The notes beneath the pieces were generated by a model. It was not told the DNA's origin, searched no databases, and saw nothing but the letters and a program-made list of their open reading frames with translations. The position numbers and the translations under genes were made by a program. A stretch of DNA of 64,000 bases, taken from contig NZ_JABRWP010000002.1 of assembly GCF_013249045.1 (NCBI RefSeq), positions 310,001 through 374,000 on the forward strand. Reading direction: 5' to 3'. Shown in pieces: positions 51,605 through 61,900 of this stretch; positions within the stretch are counted from its first letter, which is position 1; each line of letters begins with the position of its first letter. The stretch is from Winogradskyella eckloniae (GTDB lineage: Bacteria; Bacteroidota; Bacteroidia; Flavobacteriales; Flavobacteriaceae).

Positions 51605-54184
51605 ATGCCAACACAGCCAAAGTTAACACGCTTTAACCAAAATGTTTTGTCTAAATATCAAATATACAACAGTATATTTATGACATTACCATTTGATACA
51701 ATAACAAAAACAGGAGCACTTTTGCCTTTGTTTCATGAAACTTGTCAAAAAGGATTTGCAAATCAAGAAGACCCGACAACAATCGTAGATACTTTTTTTA
51801 AAAAATATCAAGGGCGAAGATCATCTCAGAGTCAAATCAATTTGCTATTTAGATTTATTCAGTACATTGAAAGACAGGTGGTTTTGTTTGATGCCATTGA
51901 AGATGCTGCATTTCCAGTGGTAAATAATATGGATGGTATAGGTACTTTAAGAAGCTTAAAAGAGACAGTTACTGCCGACGATAAAATGGAATTGCTTCGT
52001 AAATATTTAGAAGAATTTAAGGTAAGAATTGTACTCACAGCACACCCAACTCAATTTTATCCAGGATCTGTTTTAGGTATAATTACAGATTTAACAGAGG
52101 CTATTAGAGAGAATGATTTATTAAGAATAAATGACTTATTAGCGCAACTGGGTAAAACACCATTTTTTAAACATGAAAAACCTTCGCCATTGGATGAAGC
52201 CATCAGTTTAATATGGTATTTAGAAAACGTATTTTATAAGTCGTTTGGAAGTATTTTTGATTACATACAGCAAAATATTTTTGATGGTGAGCAAGTCGAT
52301 AATGATATTATCAATATAGGCTTTTGGCCAGGAGGTGATAGAGATGGTAATCCGTTTGTAACACCAGAAATCACATTAAAAGTGGCCAATAGATTGCGCT
52401 TGTCTATAATTAAGAATTATTACAGAAATGTAAGACAGCTAAAGCGAAAATTAACGTTTCAAGGTGTTGAAGATAGAATGGCTAATCTAGAGCGCGAATT
52501 GTATAATATTGTTACGAACGAAACCTCTAGTTTGACCTTAGAATATTTTGTTTCAGAATTAAAAGCTGTAAAACAAACTATTATCGATAAGCATCAGTCC
52601 TTATATGTAGAAGAGGTTAATAGTTTAATAAATAAAACACATTTGTTTGGTTTTCATTTTGCGAATTTAGATATCAGACAAGATAGTAGAAAGCATGAAA
52701 AGTTTTTCAATGACATGGTCAATGCATTGATTGATAGTGGAAGTGATGTTTTTCCTAAAGACTATTTTGAGTTGTCAGAGAATGAGCAAATAAAAATATT
52801 GTCTACAGTAGAAGGTTCCGTTGATTTGTCTTTAGTAAAGGACGAAGAGACTTTAAAAGCCTTGAAAACCATGCAGGTAATTAAGACTATCCAAGATACC
52901 AATGGAGAGCAAGCTGCAAATCGCTATATAATTAGTAATAATCAAACCACTTTACATGTAATGCAATTATTTGCAATGTTAAAGTTGGTGGCATTTCAAG
53001 ATCAATTAACTGTTGATATAGGACCGTTATTTGAAACTATTACCGATTTAGAAAATGCGCCAAAAGTTATGGAGGAGTTGTATTCTAATCCAGAATATGC
53101 AGCGCATTTAAAAAGTAGAGGAAATAACCAAACCATAATGTTAGGTTTTAGTGATGGAACTAAGGATGGTGGTTATTTAATGGCTAATTGGGCAATTTAT
53201 AAGGCAAAAGAAAATTTAACAAGAGTGTCTCGAGAATATGGTGTAAAAGTGATATTTTTTGATGGACGTGGAGGACCACCAGCAAGAGGTGGTGGAAAAA
53301 CACATAATTTTTATGCATCATTAGGCCCAACAATTGAAGATAAAGAAGTACAATTAACGATACAAGGACAGACCATTAGTTCAAATTTCGGAACCTTGGA
53401 GTCTTCACAATACAATTTAGAACAATTAATTAGTTCTGGTATTGGTAATAGTTTGAGTGATTCTGATTTAAGTATGGATCCTGAAAATAGAATAGTAATG
53501 ACTGATTTGTCAGAACGAAGCTATAAGGCGTACTCAGAATTTAAAGCACATCCTAAATTTATTTCCTATTTAGAGCATATGAGTACTTTAAAATACTATG
53601 CAAAAACAAATATAGGTAGTAGGCCATCAAAAAGAGGGAAGTCAGAAGGACTGGTGTTTGAAGATTTAAGAGCGATTCCTTTTGTAGGTTCTTGGAGTCA
53701 ATTAAAGCAAAATGTTCCTGGATTTTTTGGTGTAGGGACAGCGCTAAAACATTATGAAGATTCCAATGAATTTGAAAAAGTTCAGCATTTATTTAAAACC
53801 TCAAGCTTCTTCAAAACTTTAATTGAAAATAGCATGATGTCCTTGTCAAAGTCATTCTTTGATTTAACACGTTACATGTCTGAAGATAAAGAGTACGGTG
53901 AATTTTGGAATCTTATTTATGAAGAATACGAAACTTCAAAGCGACTGATTTTAAAGCTAACAGGCTATTCAGAATTGATGCAAGAAGAACCTTCGGGTAA
54001 AGCTTCAATTGCCGTTAGAGAATCTATTGTATTGCCTTTATTAACTATTCAGCAATATGCCTTAAAGAAAATTCAAGAACTTGAAAAAGCTGAGGTAAGG
54101 GATGAGGAGCAAATTAAAATATTTGCTAATATGGTAACGCGTTCTTTATTTGGTAATATCAACGCTAGTCGTAATTCGGCTTAA
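51605..54184 (+). CDS. ppc: Phosphoenolpyruvate carboxylase
   Basis: The 859-residue enzyme has LTAHPTQFYPGS (catalytic His), GFWPGGDRDGNPFVTPE, FHFANLDIRQDSRKHE, LGFSDGTKDGGYLMANW and IGSRPSKRGKSEGL. In the usual FHGRGGxxxRGG loop the His is replaced: it reads FFDGRGGPPARGGGKTH. This may be a lineage trait, but it affects a residue important in the Escherichia coli enzyme. It makes oxaloacetate from PEP and bicarbonate. Being 4 bases after leuB it is probably co-transcribed with the leucine genes, and a strong terminator follows. Confidence 0.93.
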   Translation: MPTQPKLTRFNQNVLSKYQIYNSIFMTLPFDTITKTGALLPLFHETCQKGFANQEDPTTIVDTFFKKYQGRRSSQSQINLLFRFIQYIERQVVLFDAIEDAAFPVVNNMDGIGTLRSLKETVTADDKMELLRKYLEEFKVRIVLTAHPTQFYPGSVLGIITDLTEAIRENDLLRINDLLAQLGKTPFFKHEKPSPLDEAISLIWYLENVFYKSFGSIFDYIQQNIFDGEQVDNDIINIGFWPGGDRDGNPFVTPEITLKVANRLRLSIIKNYYRNVRQLKRKLTFQGVEDRMANLERELYNIVTNETSSLTLEYFVSELKAVKQTIIDKHQSLYVEEVNSLINKTHLFGFHFANLDIRQDSRKHEKFFNDMVNALIDSGSDVFPKDYFELSENEQIKILSTVEGSVDLSLVKDEETLKALKTMQVIKTIQDTNGEQAANRYIISNNQTTLHVMQLFAMLKLVAFQDQLTVDIGPLFETITDLENAPKVMEELYSNPEYAAHLKSRGNNQTIMLGFSDGTKDGGYLMANWAIYKAKENLTRVSREYGVKVIFFDGRGGPPARGGGKTHNFYASLGPTIEDKEVQLTIQGQTISSNFGTLESSQYNLEQLISSGIGNSLSDSDLSMDPENRIVMTDLSERSYKAYSEFKAHPKFISYLEHMSTLKYYAKTNIGSRPSKRGKSEGLVFEDLRAIPFVGSWSQLKQNVPGFFGVGTALKHYEDSNEFEKVQHLFKTSSFFKTLIENSMMSLSKSFFDLTRYMSEDKEYGEFWNLIYEEYETSKRLILKLTGYSELMQEEPSGKASIAVRESIVLPLLTIQQYALKKIQELEKAEVRDEEQIKIFANMVTRSLFGNINASRNSA

Positions 54185-54208
54185 AAAAAAACTGTAGTAA
54201 AGAATAAA

Positions 54209-54241
54209 AGTCTGTAGAGTTGATCTCTGCAGACTTTTTTT
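54209..54241 (+). terminator. Rho-independent terminator of the leu-ppc operon
   Basis: An 11-bp stem (AGTCTGTAGAG / CTCTGCAGACT, one G-U pair) with a 5-base loop is followed by seven T. Confidence 0.9.
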
Positions 54242-54250
54242 AATTTAAAT

Positions 54251-54283
54251 AAAAACCCCTCGTAGAAGACTACGAGGGGTTTT
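54251..54283 (-). terminator. Terminator of the PII-amt operon
   Basis: A 14-bp stem (AAAACCCCTCGTAG / CTACGAGGGGTTTT) with a 4-base loop. On the minus strand a T-run follows, so it ends the transcript that includes the ammonium transporter gene, and it can also act on the plus strand. Confidence 0.9.
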
Positions 54284-54325
54284 GGTTATTACCTCACTAA
54301 ATTTGAGTTTGACGACGCATTGTAA

Positions 54326-55555
54326 TTAATGTTCGTTTAATCTAAAATCAGGATAAGCATCCATACCATGCTCGTGTGCATCTAGACCTTCTAATTCCTC
54401 GCGTTCAGATACTCTAATTCCGGTTACTTTTTTCAGCGTAAATATAATTATGAAAGATGAAATTATGCAAATTACAGCATAAGATGCTACACCAATTAGT
54501 TGGCTTACAAATTGAGAAACACTTGCTAATTCACCAAAAATACCAACAGCTAAAGTTCCCCAAATTCCACATGCTAAATGTACCGCTATAGCACCTACTG
54601 GATCATCTAGCTTAAGTTTGTCAATAAGAGCTACAGCAAATACAATAATGGCACCTGCAATTGCTCCAATTAATATGGCATCCGTTGGGCTCATTTGGTC
54701 AGCACCAGCTGTAATTCCTACAAGACCACCTAAAATACCATTAAGGAACATTGTTAAATCTAAATTTTTATATCGTAAAGTAGAAACTAGGGCAGCAACT
54801 ACACCACCTGCAGCGGCAGCTAAACATGTTGTGACTAATGTTAATGATGTTAAAGTTGGGTCTGCAGATAATACAGAACCACCATTAAAACCAAACCAAC
54901 CTAGCCATAGAATTAATACACCAGCAGTTGCTAAAGGGATATTGTGTCCAGGAATAGCTTGCGGCTTTCCGTCTTTAAATTTACCAATTCTTGATCCTAA
55001 AAGAAATACTGCGACTAATGCTGCCCAGCCACCAACAGAGTGCACTAAGGTTGAACCAGCGAAATCGTAAAATGGCGTTTCAAGTGTTTGTAAAAATCCA
55101 CCTCCCCATTTCCAAGAACCTGCTATTGGGTAGATAAAGCCTACATATAAAACGGTAAAAATTAAGAATGGTCCAATTTTCATACGTTCGGCTACTGCAC
55201 CAGATACAATTGTTGCTGCTGTTGCGGCAAACATACCTTGAAATAAGAAATCTGTCCAATAGGTATAGCCTTCGTTATAAGTGAGGTCTAGAGCACCATC
55301 TACCATAGGAGCATCTAAGCCAAATCCAGCAAATCCAATAAATCCATTAAAATCTCCTGGATACATTAGGTTGAATCCTACTAAACAATAAAGAAGTAGA
55401 CCAACAGTGATGATAAAAATATTTTTAAATAAAATGTTTATAGTGTTTTTTTGACGCGTTAAACCAATTTCTAAAAACGCAAAACCCATATGCATAAAGA
55501 ATACGAGTGCTGTACAGATCATCATCCATACATTATTTGTTGTAAGTAATTCCAT
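54326..55555 (-). CDS. amtB: Ammonium transporter (Amt), PII-linked copy
   Basis: The 409-residue protein has about 11 membrane segments. Key features are FHMGFAFLEIGL-like MHMGFAFLEIGL, FAATAATIVSGAVAERM, DFAGSTLVHSVGGWAAL (first pore His) and VHLACGIWGTLAVGIFG (second pore His). It is co-transcribed 9 bases after the PII gene, the classic glnK-amtB order, so PII likely gates it. Confidence 0.95.
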   Translation of the reverse strand: MELLTTNNVWMMICTALVFFMHMGFAFLEIGLTRQKNTINILFKNIFIITVGLLLYCLVGFNLMYPGDFNGFIGFAGFGLDAPMVDGALDLTYNEGYTYWTDFLFQGMFAATAATIVSGAVAERMKIGPFLIFTVLYVGFIYPIAGSWKWGGGFLQTLETPFYDFAGSTLVHSVGGWAALVAVFLLGSRIGKFKDGKPQAIPGHNIPLATAGVLILWLGWFGFNGGSVLSADPTLTSLTLVTTCLAAAAGGVVAALVSTLRYKNLDLTMFLNGILGGLVGITAGADQMSPTDAILIGAIAGAIIVFAVALIDKLKLDDPVGAIAVHLACGIWGTLAVGIFGELASVSQFVSQLIGVASYAVICIISSFIIIFTLKKVTGIRVSEREELEGLDAHEHGMDAYPDFRLNEH

Positions 55556-55564
55556 AGTTAGTTA

Positions 55565-55903
55565 TTATTTTAAAGTGTTGCCTCCTTTTTCTCCTGTGCG
55601 AATTCTATAGCATTCATCAATATGTGATACAAAGATTTTACCATCGCCAACATCACCTGTAGATGCAGCATCTATAATGGTTTTTACGGTTATCTCTTCA
55701 AAATCGTCATTAACAACAATCGACAAATAACGTCTTTGTATGTCACTAGTACTATAAGAGACACCTCTGTATACATGACCTTCTTTTTCGTTTCCGAGCC
55801 CTGTAACGTCCCAGTACGAAAAGAAATTTACACCTACATCGTGCAATGCATTTTTTACTGTAGAAAACTTTGATTTTCTAATAATAGCTTCAACTTTTTT
55901 CAT
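55565..55903 (-). CDS. glnK: Nitrogen regulatory protein PII
   Basis: The 112-residue protein has the PII pattern: KVEAIIRKSKFSTVKNALHD, a T-loop with HVYRGVSYS (Tyr at the place of the uridylylated Tyr51) and the C-terminal DGKIFVSHIDECYRIRTGE. It senses ATP/ADP and 2-oxoglutarate and should control the adjacent ammonium channel. It is the only PII gene in view although two Amt genes are present. Confidence 0.95.
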   Translation of the reverse strand: MKKVEAIIRKSKFSTVKNALHDVGVNFFSYWDVTGLGNEKEGHVYRGVSYSTSDIQRRYLSIVVNDDFEEITVKTIIDAASTGDVGDGKIFVSHIDECYRIRTGEKGGNTLK

Positions 55904-55936
55904 AAAAAAAAATTTAAAATTTACTTAGTTAAGAAA

Positions 55937-55980
55937 CAAATTTATATAATCTTTATGTACACCCTATAATATTTTAGGGT
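55937..55980 (-). promoter_or_regulatory. Promoter module of the PII-amt operon: dyad ACCC-N12-GGGT plus TAAATTTG
   Basis: On the minus strand a 20-base dyad (55961-55980) is followed after exactly 16 bases by TAAATTTG (55937-55944), a perfect -7 element. The dyad takes the place of the -33 element, as in activator-dependent promoters. A near copy occurs at 58548-58591. Confidence 0.7.
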
Positions 55981-56082
55981 TTAAGTTAAATTTTTGTGAA
56001 TATTTTATTTTATTCCCCAAAAAATTTAGTATCTATTAGATTTTATTCTTATTAGGGTTTTTATAAAGGCTATTTAAAAAGT

Positions 56083-56117
56083 AAAACCTTCAAAGTGTAA
56101 AACTTTGAAGGTTTTTT
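56083..56117 (-). terminator. Terminator of the porin-amt operon
   Basis: A 14-bp stem (AAAACCTTCAAAGT / ACTTTGAAGGTTTT) with a 5-base loop lies beyond the amt stop. T-rich sequence follows in both directions. The rest of 55904-56170 holds the PII promoter module and no gene. Confidence 0.85.
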
Positions 56118-56170
56118 ATCTAATCATTTAAATTAATATAGAATGAATAAAACTCCTATATAATAAGGTA

Positions 56171-57469
56171 TTATCTTTCTCTTTTTCCTGGGTATGCAAT
56201 TTCCCCATGTTCAGAAAGGTCAAGACCAACTGTTTCTTCTTCTTTTGTAACTCGAAGACCCATTGTTGATTTTAAAATTTTAAGAATAATAAAAGATAAG
56301 ACAACAGACCAAACAGCGTAAGCTAAGACACCTATAGCTTGTGTGCCTAATTGTCCGAATCCACCACCATTGAATAATCCAATGCCTTCTTCTCCGTTAA
56401 TTCCCCAAAGACCGATAACTAATGTTCCCCATGCTCCAGCAACACCATGTACAGATGCTGCACCAATAGCGTCATCAATTTTTAATTTCTTTTCAATAAA
56501 TTCTATTGAGAATACCACAATCACACCACCAATAAGACCTGCAAATACAGCACCTATTGCAGACATGTTTCCACATCCTGCTGTAATACTTACTAAACCA
56601 GCTAAAGCTCCGTTTAAAGTTTGTGGTAGATTTGGTTTACCGTACCATATCCAGGTTGTTATTAAAGCACCAAGACCACCTGCTGCTGCTGCTAAATTTG
56701 TAACTAAGACAACATTAGAAGCACCGATGGCGTCTGCACCACCCCAAGCTAATTGAGAACCACCATTAAAACCGAACCATCCTAACCAAAGGATAAATAC
56801 ACCTAAAGTAGCTAGTATTTGATTGTGTCCAGGTATTGCTACCACTTTTCCATCAACAAATTTTCCAATTCTAGGTCCTACCATGTATGCTGCAACTAAA
56901 GCTGCCCATCCACCTACAGAGTGTACAATAGATGATCCTGCAAAATCAATGAATCCAAGGTTAGTTAACCAACCAGACCCTTGCCATTGCCATCCACCAG
57001 CGATTGGGTAAATAAGAGCAGTCATTATAATTGAAAATATAGCATAAGTAGAATATTTTGTTCGTCCTGCAATTGCTCCAGAGACAATAGTTGCTGCAGT
57101 TGCTGCGAACATCGTTTGGAATAATAAATCAGCACCTTCTCCTTGCATTAATCCACTCCAGAAAAACCATCCATTAGAAGTGTCTCCGTACATTAATGAG
57201 TATCCTACAAGCCAGTATGTTAGGGATCCAACACAAATGTCTAATAGGTTTTTCATTGCAATGTTGGCTGCGTTTTTAGAACGTGTCATTCCAGTTTCTA
57301 CAAGTGTAAAACCTGCTTGCATAAAGAATACTAAGATTGCTGATATTAGCATCCAGAGCATTCCCATGTCCCCATTTATAGCAGCAACAGCAGCTTCAAT
57401 TTCGGTAGGTTCAGCAGCATCTTGTACTGCGATAAGATTTGGGAGAATTGATAAAATATTAGGTATCAT
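56171..57469 (-). CDS. amt: Ammonium transporter (Amt), porin-linked copy
   Basis: The 432-residue Amt has an extra hydrophobic or leader segment at the N-terminus (about 1-35). It has MQAGFTLVETGMTRSKNAAN, FAATAATIVSGAIAGRTK, DFAGSSIVHSVGGWAAL and VHGVAGAWGTLVIGLWG. Both pore His residues are present. It is 29 bases after a porin gene, and the pair has its own promoter module matching the PII-amt one. It probably transports ammonium under nitrogen limitation, with affinity or regulation different from the first copy. Confidence 0.94.
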   Translation of the reverse strand: MIPNILSILPNLIAVQDAAEPTEIEAAVAAINGDMGMLWMLISAILVFFMQAGFTLVETGMTRSKNAANIAMKNLLDICVGSLTYWLVGYSLMYGDTSNGWFFWSGLMQGEGADLLFQTMFAATAATIVSGAIAGRTKYSTYAIFSIIMTALIYPIAGGWQWQGSGWLTNLGFIDFAGSSIVHSVGGWAALVAAYMVGPRIGKFVDGKVVAIPGHNQILATLGVFILWLGWFGFNGGSQLAWGGADAIGASNVVLVTNLAAAAGGLGALITTWIWYGKPNLPQTLNGALAGLVSITAGCGNMSAIGAVFAGLIGGVIVVFSIEFIEKKLKIDDAIGAASVHGVAGAWGTLVIGLWGINGEEGIGLFNGGGFGQLGTQAIGVLAYAVWSVVLSFIILKILKSTMGLRVTKEEETVGLDLSEHGEIAYPGKRER

Positions 57470-57498
57470 AATAGTTAGTGTTAGTTAATATTGTTTGG

Positions 57499-58518
57499 TT
57501 AGAACGTATAGATAGCAGCTAAAGTAAAGGCAGCTAAACTACTTGCATCTTCACCGTCTGCATCAAAAAATCTATTGTCCCAATTGCTCCAAGAATCTAA
57601 TCTGATTTCTGGCTTAATAATTAAATTGCTTTCTACAGTGTAGCTTCCTGTTAGAGTAGTAGCAAATACACTTGGTAAATCATCTAGGTCTTTGTCGTGG
57701 TATCCAAAATACTCTCCTCTTAATCCAATGCTGAAATCGTCAGAAGTGGCAAATTGTGGGTATAAAGCTGCTCCGTAAAAACCGCTACCATCATTGTCGT
57801 TATATGCTGCGTTGATTCCTAAGAAAAAATCGTCAGAAAGATCAAATCCACCAGTATAGTCAATTTCAAAACCTAAGCCACCGTTATTTCCGCTGTCGTA
57901 GTATAAATTTAAGTATTGACCAGAATATCCTAATTGAGCGCCAAATGAATATTCTCCAGTTGTAGATGTATTGTTAGTATCCCAAGGATTCATCACAGCA
58001 AGCATTAAGCTAAAATCATCAGATAGAGCAAAATCAGCTTTTAAACCTAAATGAGAGAATGGTCCATGAGAAAATAAATAAGAAGTACTGTAGTTAAAGT
58101 TAGCTGCAGGAGCAATTACTTCGTATCCTAAAAATGTATTAAAACGCCCCATAGTTAAAGTAGTGCTTTCTGAGACATTCCAATAAGCATAAGCTTGGTT
58201 TACAATACCGTCAACAATATCATCGCTAAAAGTTGCGCCAGCACCTCTTGGTCCTACAACTAAATCAAGTACAGCACCTACTTTGCCACTTTCGTAACTG
58301 GCAATTAAGTTACCCATACCTAATGCAAATCCAGTTTGGTCAGCAAAAGCAGTTCCGTATGATTGTCCAGAATCATCAGATGTAGTTAGGTAAGTTTGAT
58401 AATAAGCATCCACACTTCCGCTAAGTGAAAAAGATTTGGTCTCTTCTGTAGACTCAGTTTCTTGTGCTGTTAATACTATTGACATTAATAGTAATGTTAA
58501 TGTGAAAATTTTTTTCAT
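57499..58518 (-). CDS. Outer-membrane porin-like barrel linked to ammonium transport
   Basis: The 339-residue protein has a signal peptide ending SIVLTAQ, a short Glu/Thr linker and a 14-16 strand beta barrel (BBP2/porin-4-like). The barrel has repeated SDDFSLML / SDDFFLGI / SDDFSIGLRGEY strands and a terminal aromatic (LAAIYTF). It likely lets a small nitrogen compound through the outer membrane. It is co-transcribed with an Amt gene. The substrate is inferred from this link only. Confidence 0.82.
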   Translation of the reverse strand: MKKIFTLTLLLMSIVLTAQETESTEETKSFSLSGSVDAYYQTYLTTSDDSGQSYGTAFADQTGFALGMGNLIASYESGKVGAVLDLVVGPRGAGATFSDDIVDGIVNQAYAYWNVSESTTLTMGRFNTFLGYEVIAPAANFNYSTSYLFSHGPFSHLGLKADFALSDDFSLMLAVMNPWDTNNTSTTGEYSFGAQLGYSGQYLNLYYDSGNNGGLGFEIDYTGGFDLSDDFFLGINAAYNDNDGSGFYGAALYPQFATSDDFSIGLRGEYFGYHDKDLDDLPSVFATTLTGSYTVESNLIIKPEIRLDSWSNWDNRFFDADGEDASSLAAFTLAAIYTF

Positions 58519-58547
58519 GATATATATTTATAATAGTTAGTTCGGGT

Positions 58548-58591
58548 CAAATCTATATAATCTTTAGTAACACCCTGTATTAATTTGGGGT
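58548..58591 (-). promoter_or_regulatory. Promoter module of the porin-amt operon: dyad ACCC-N12-GGGT plus TAGATTTG
   Basis: On the minus strand the dyad (58572-58591) precedes TAGATTTG (58548-58555) by exactly 16 bases. The block between (TAAAGATTATATA) is also nearly identical to the one before the PII-amt operon. Confidence 0.7.
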
Positions 58592-58643
58592 AAAATTGTA
58601 ATTTTTACGGATTTACAATTTTAGACCCCTTAAATTTTAGGGT
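58592..58643. promoter_or_regulatory. Further dyads in the porin-gltB divergent region
   Basis: A perfect inverted repeat AAAATTGTAA ... TTACAATTTT (58592-58622) abuts the porin dyad. A third ACCC-type dyad (58625-58643, ACCCC-N9-AGGGT) follows. Neither has a TAnnTTTG at the register seen in the two amt operons. They may serve gltB or extra regulator binding. The rest of 58644-58958 is very AT-rich and shows no gene or clear promoter. Confidence 0.45.
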
Positions 58644-58958
58644 TAAAATTTTTTATTGCGTTTTTTTTATAAATTCAATAATTCGATTTTTAATAAAATG
58701 TATAAAAATGTGCAAATTGATATATTATTTCTAATAGTTGAATCGTTTTGAAATCGTTTTCGCAAGAAATAAGGAGAATTGTTGAGTATTTTTCATTGAC
58801 TTATTAGTAGTATATTTCGATATTATTGAAAGATTTTCATTCAAAATGGACTTTACTATCGATATGCCAAAACTGATTCAACTATTTTTTTAATAAATTT
58901 TTTGAATATATCTTAGAGCTTAAATAAGGTGTAAAAACCTTTAAAATTTTTCTAATTT

Positions 58959-61900
58959 ATGTTAAAGAAACAAGGACTTTATTTACCAGAATTTGAACAT
59001 GAAAATTGTGGTGCAGGATTCATCTGTAATTTAAAGGGTGAGAAGACTAATCAAATTATACATGATGCCCTAGAAATACTAGTAAAACTTGAGCATCGAG
59101 GTGGTGTGAGTGCGGATGGAAAAACGGGTGATGGTGCAGGCCTTTTAATAGATATTCCTCATGCTTATTTTAAGCGTGTTTGTGGTTTCAAAGTTCCGGT
59201 AAAAGGGAAGTATGCTGTAGGTATGGTTTTCTTACCAAAAAATAGGAACCAATATAAGTTTTGTAAGGACACTTTTGAGAAAGAAATTATTGCACAAGGA
59301 TTAACCGTAATAGGGTGGAGGGAAGTTCCTGTAGATTCTACTCAGTTAGGTGAAATTGCCTTGGCTTCTGAGCCTAATATTGAGCAACTTTTTGTTGGTA
59401 AATCTAATGAGGTTTCTGAAAAAGATTTTAATGCAAAACTCTATGCAGCGCGTAAGATTACAGAGCATACAGTTAGAAATTCTAAGATGTCTCAAAGCTC
59501 TTATTTTTACGTGTCTAGTTTGTCTATGAATACACTTATATATAAAGGTATTATTATGCCAGAAGATATAGGGCCTTATTATAAAGATTTACAAGAAGAC
59601 GATTTAGTAACGCGTTTAGCATTAGTGCACCAGCGATTTTCTACCAATACGATGCCAACATGGGAATTGGCGCAACCTTTCCGTTTCATGTGTCAGAATG
59701 GTGAAATCAATACCCTTCGAGGAAATGTGAGTAGAATGCGTGTACGTGAAGAAATCATGAAAAGTGATGTCTTCGGTCCTCAAATTGATAAATTATTTCC
59801 AATCATATTACCAGGAAAGTCAGATTCTGCATCTATGGATATGGTGGTAGAATTATTGACACATACAGGACGTTCTTTGCCAGAAGTGATGATGATGATG
59901 ATTCCTGAAGCATGGGAAAAACACAAAACCATGTCACCAGAGCGTAAAGCATTTTACGATTACAATGCTTGTATTATGGAGCCATGGGATGGACCAGCAT
60001 CTGTACCTTTTACAGATGGTAATTATATAGGTGCGCTTTTAGATAGAAATGGGTTACGACCATCACGATATACGGTTACCAAAAGTGGTAAATTAATAAT
60101 GTCTTCTGAAATAGGAGTCGTTGACATCGATCCAGAAGATGTAGAAAGCCATGGTCGTTTAGAGCCTGGTAAGATGTTCTTGGTAGATATGAATCAAGGT
60201 CGTATTATTAATGACGAAGAAATAAAAAGTAAGATTGTTAAAGAAAGACCTTACCAAGAATGGTTAGATAAAACAAGATTGCACTTAAAAGATATTCCGT
60301 ATACTGGAGAAACTTGTCCTATTGAAACGCTTGATATCAAAACGAGACAGCGTCTATTTAATTATACATACGAAGACATCCAAGAGGTGATCACGCCTAT
60401 GGCGCAGAAGGCGAAAGAAGCTTTAGGTTCTATGGGAATCGATACACCTTTAGCGGTTTTATCTAATAAACCACAGTTAATTTCTAACTACTTTAAACAA
60501 TTATTTGCTCAAGTAACTAATCCGCCATTAGATGGTATTAGAGAAGAAATTGTTACCGATATTAGTTTGTCTTTAGGTAAGGATAGAAATATTTTTAGCA
60601 TTACAGAAAGGCAATGTAGAAAGTTAAAAATTCAGAATCCTGTAATTTCAAATGACGATTTAGCAAAAATCAGAAACATTCAAGTGGAAGGTTTTAAAGC
60701 CGAAACTGTAGAAATGTTATATCAAAAAGATAGAGGACTCAATGGTTTAGAAGATGCTTTAGATGGTATTATTGTTCAAATTGAAAAAGCCTTATTGCGC
60801 AAAACGAATATCATCATCTTATCAGATAGAGGTGTTAGCAAAGAAATGGCACCAATACCACCATTATTAGCTTGTTCTTATGTGAGTCATCAAATGAACC
60901 GTTTACGTAAGCGTTCTTATTTCGATATTATTATAGAATCTGCAGAACCACGTGAGCCACATCATTTCGCAACCTTATTTGGTTATGGTGCTTCAGCGGT
61001 AAATCCTTATATGGTTAACGAAATTATCAGAATGCAAGTGACAGATGGTTTCATTACAGATATGGACGAGCAGAAAGCTGTCGATAATTTCAACAAAGCC
61101 ATCGGAAAAGGAATTCTTAAAGTAATGAACAAAATAGGAATCTCAACATTGCGTTCTTATAGAGGTTCTCAAATATTCGAAATTGTTGGTTTTAACTCAC
61201 AATTTGTAGAAAAATATTTCCCGTATACGGCTTCAAGAATTGAAGGTATTGGACTTTATGAAATAGAAAAAGAGATAGACAAGCGCTATCAACACGCGTA
61301 TCCTAGTAATGTTTTAGATAAACGTTTAGGATTAAATATTGGTGGTGACTACAGATGGAGACGAAATGGAGAAAAGCATTTGTTTAATCCAACTACTGTA
61401 GCAAAATTACAACAAGCGGTTCGTTTAAGTGATCAAGCAAGTTATGATGTCTATGCAAAAACAATAAATGAGCAATCTAAAAATTTAATGACCATTCGTG
61501 GTTTGTTTGAATTTAATAATATAGATCCTATTCCAATTGAAGAAGTAGAGCCTTGGACGGAAATCGTTAAGCGTTTTAAAACAGGAGCGATGTCTTATGG
61601 ATCTATTTCTCGTGAAGCTCATGAGAATTTAGCCATTGCTATGAACCGAATTGGAGGTAAATCTAATTCTGGAGAAGGTGGAGAGGATAGAAGACGTTTT
61701 CAGCCAGATATTAATGGCGATAGTAGAAATTCTGCAATTAAGCAAGTGGCTTCTGGTCGTTTTGGTGTTACGTCACATTATTTGACGAATGCTAAAGAGA
61801 TTCAAATTAAAATGGCGCAAGGTGCTAAGCCAGGAGAAGGTGGTCAATTACCGGGAGAAAAGGTATTACCATGGATTGCTTCGGCAAGAAATTCAACGCC

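Noticed and set aside
54618..55070. 150-codon open frame opposite amtB as a gene
   Set aside because: It is the antisense shadow of a conserved transporter, with low-complexity Ala/Pro-rich content and no start context.
58625..58643. Third ACCC dyad as the core of a gltB promoter matching the amt operons
   Set aside because: No TAnnTTTG lies 16 bases away on either side, so it is listed only as a possible extra site.
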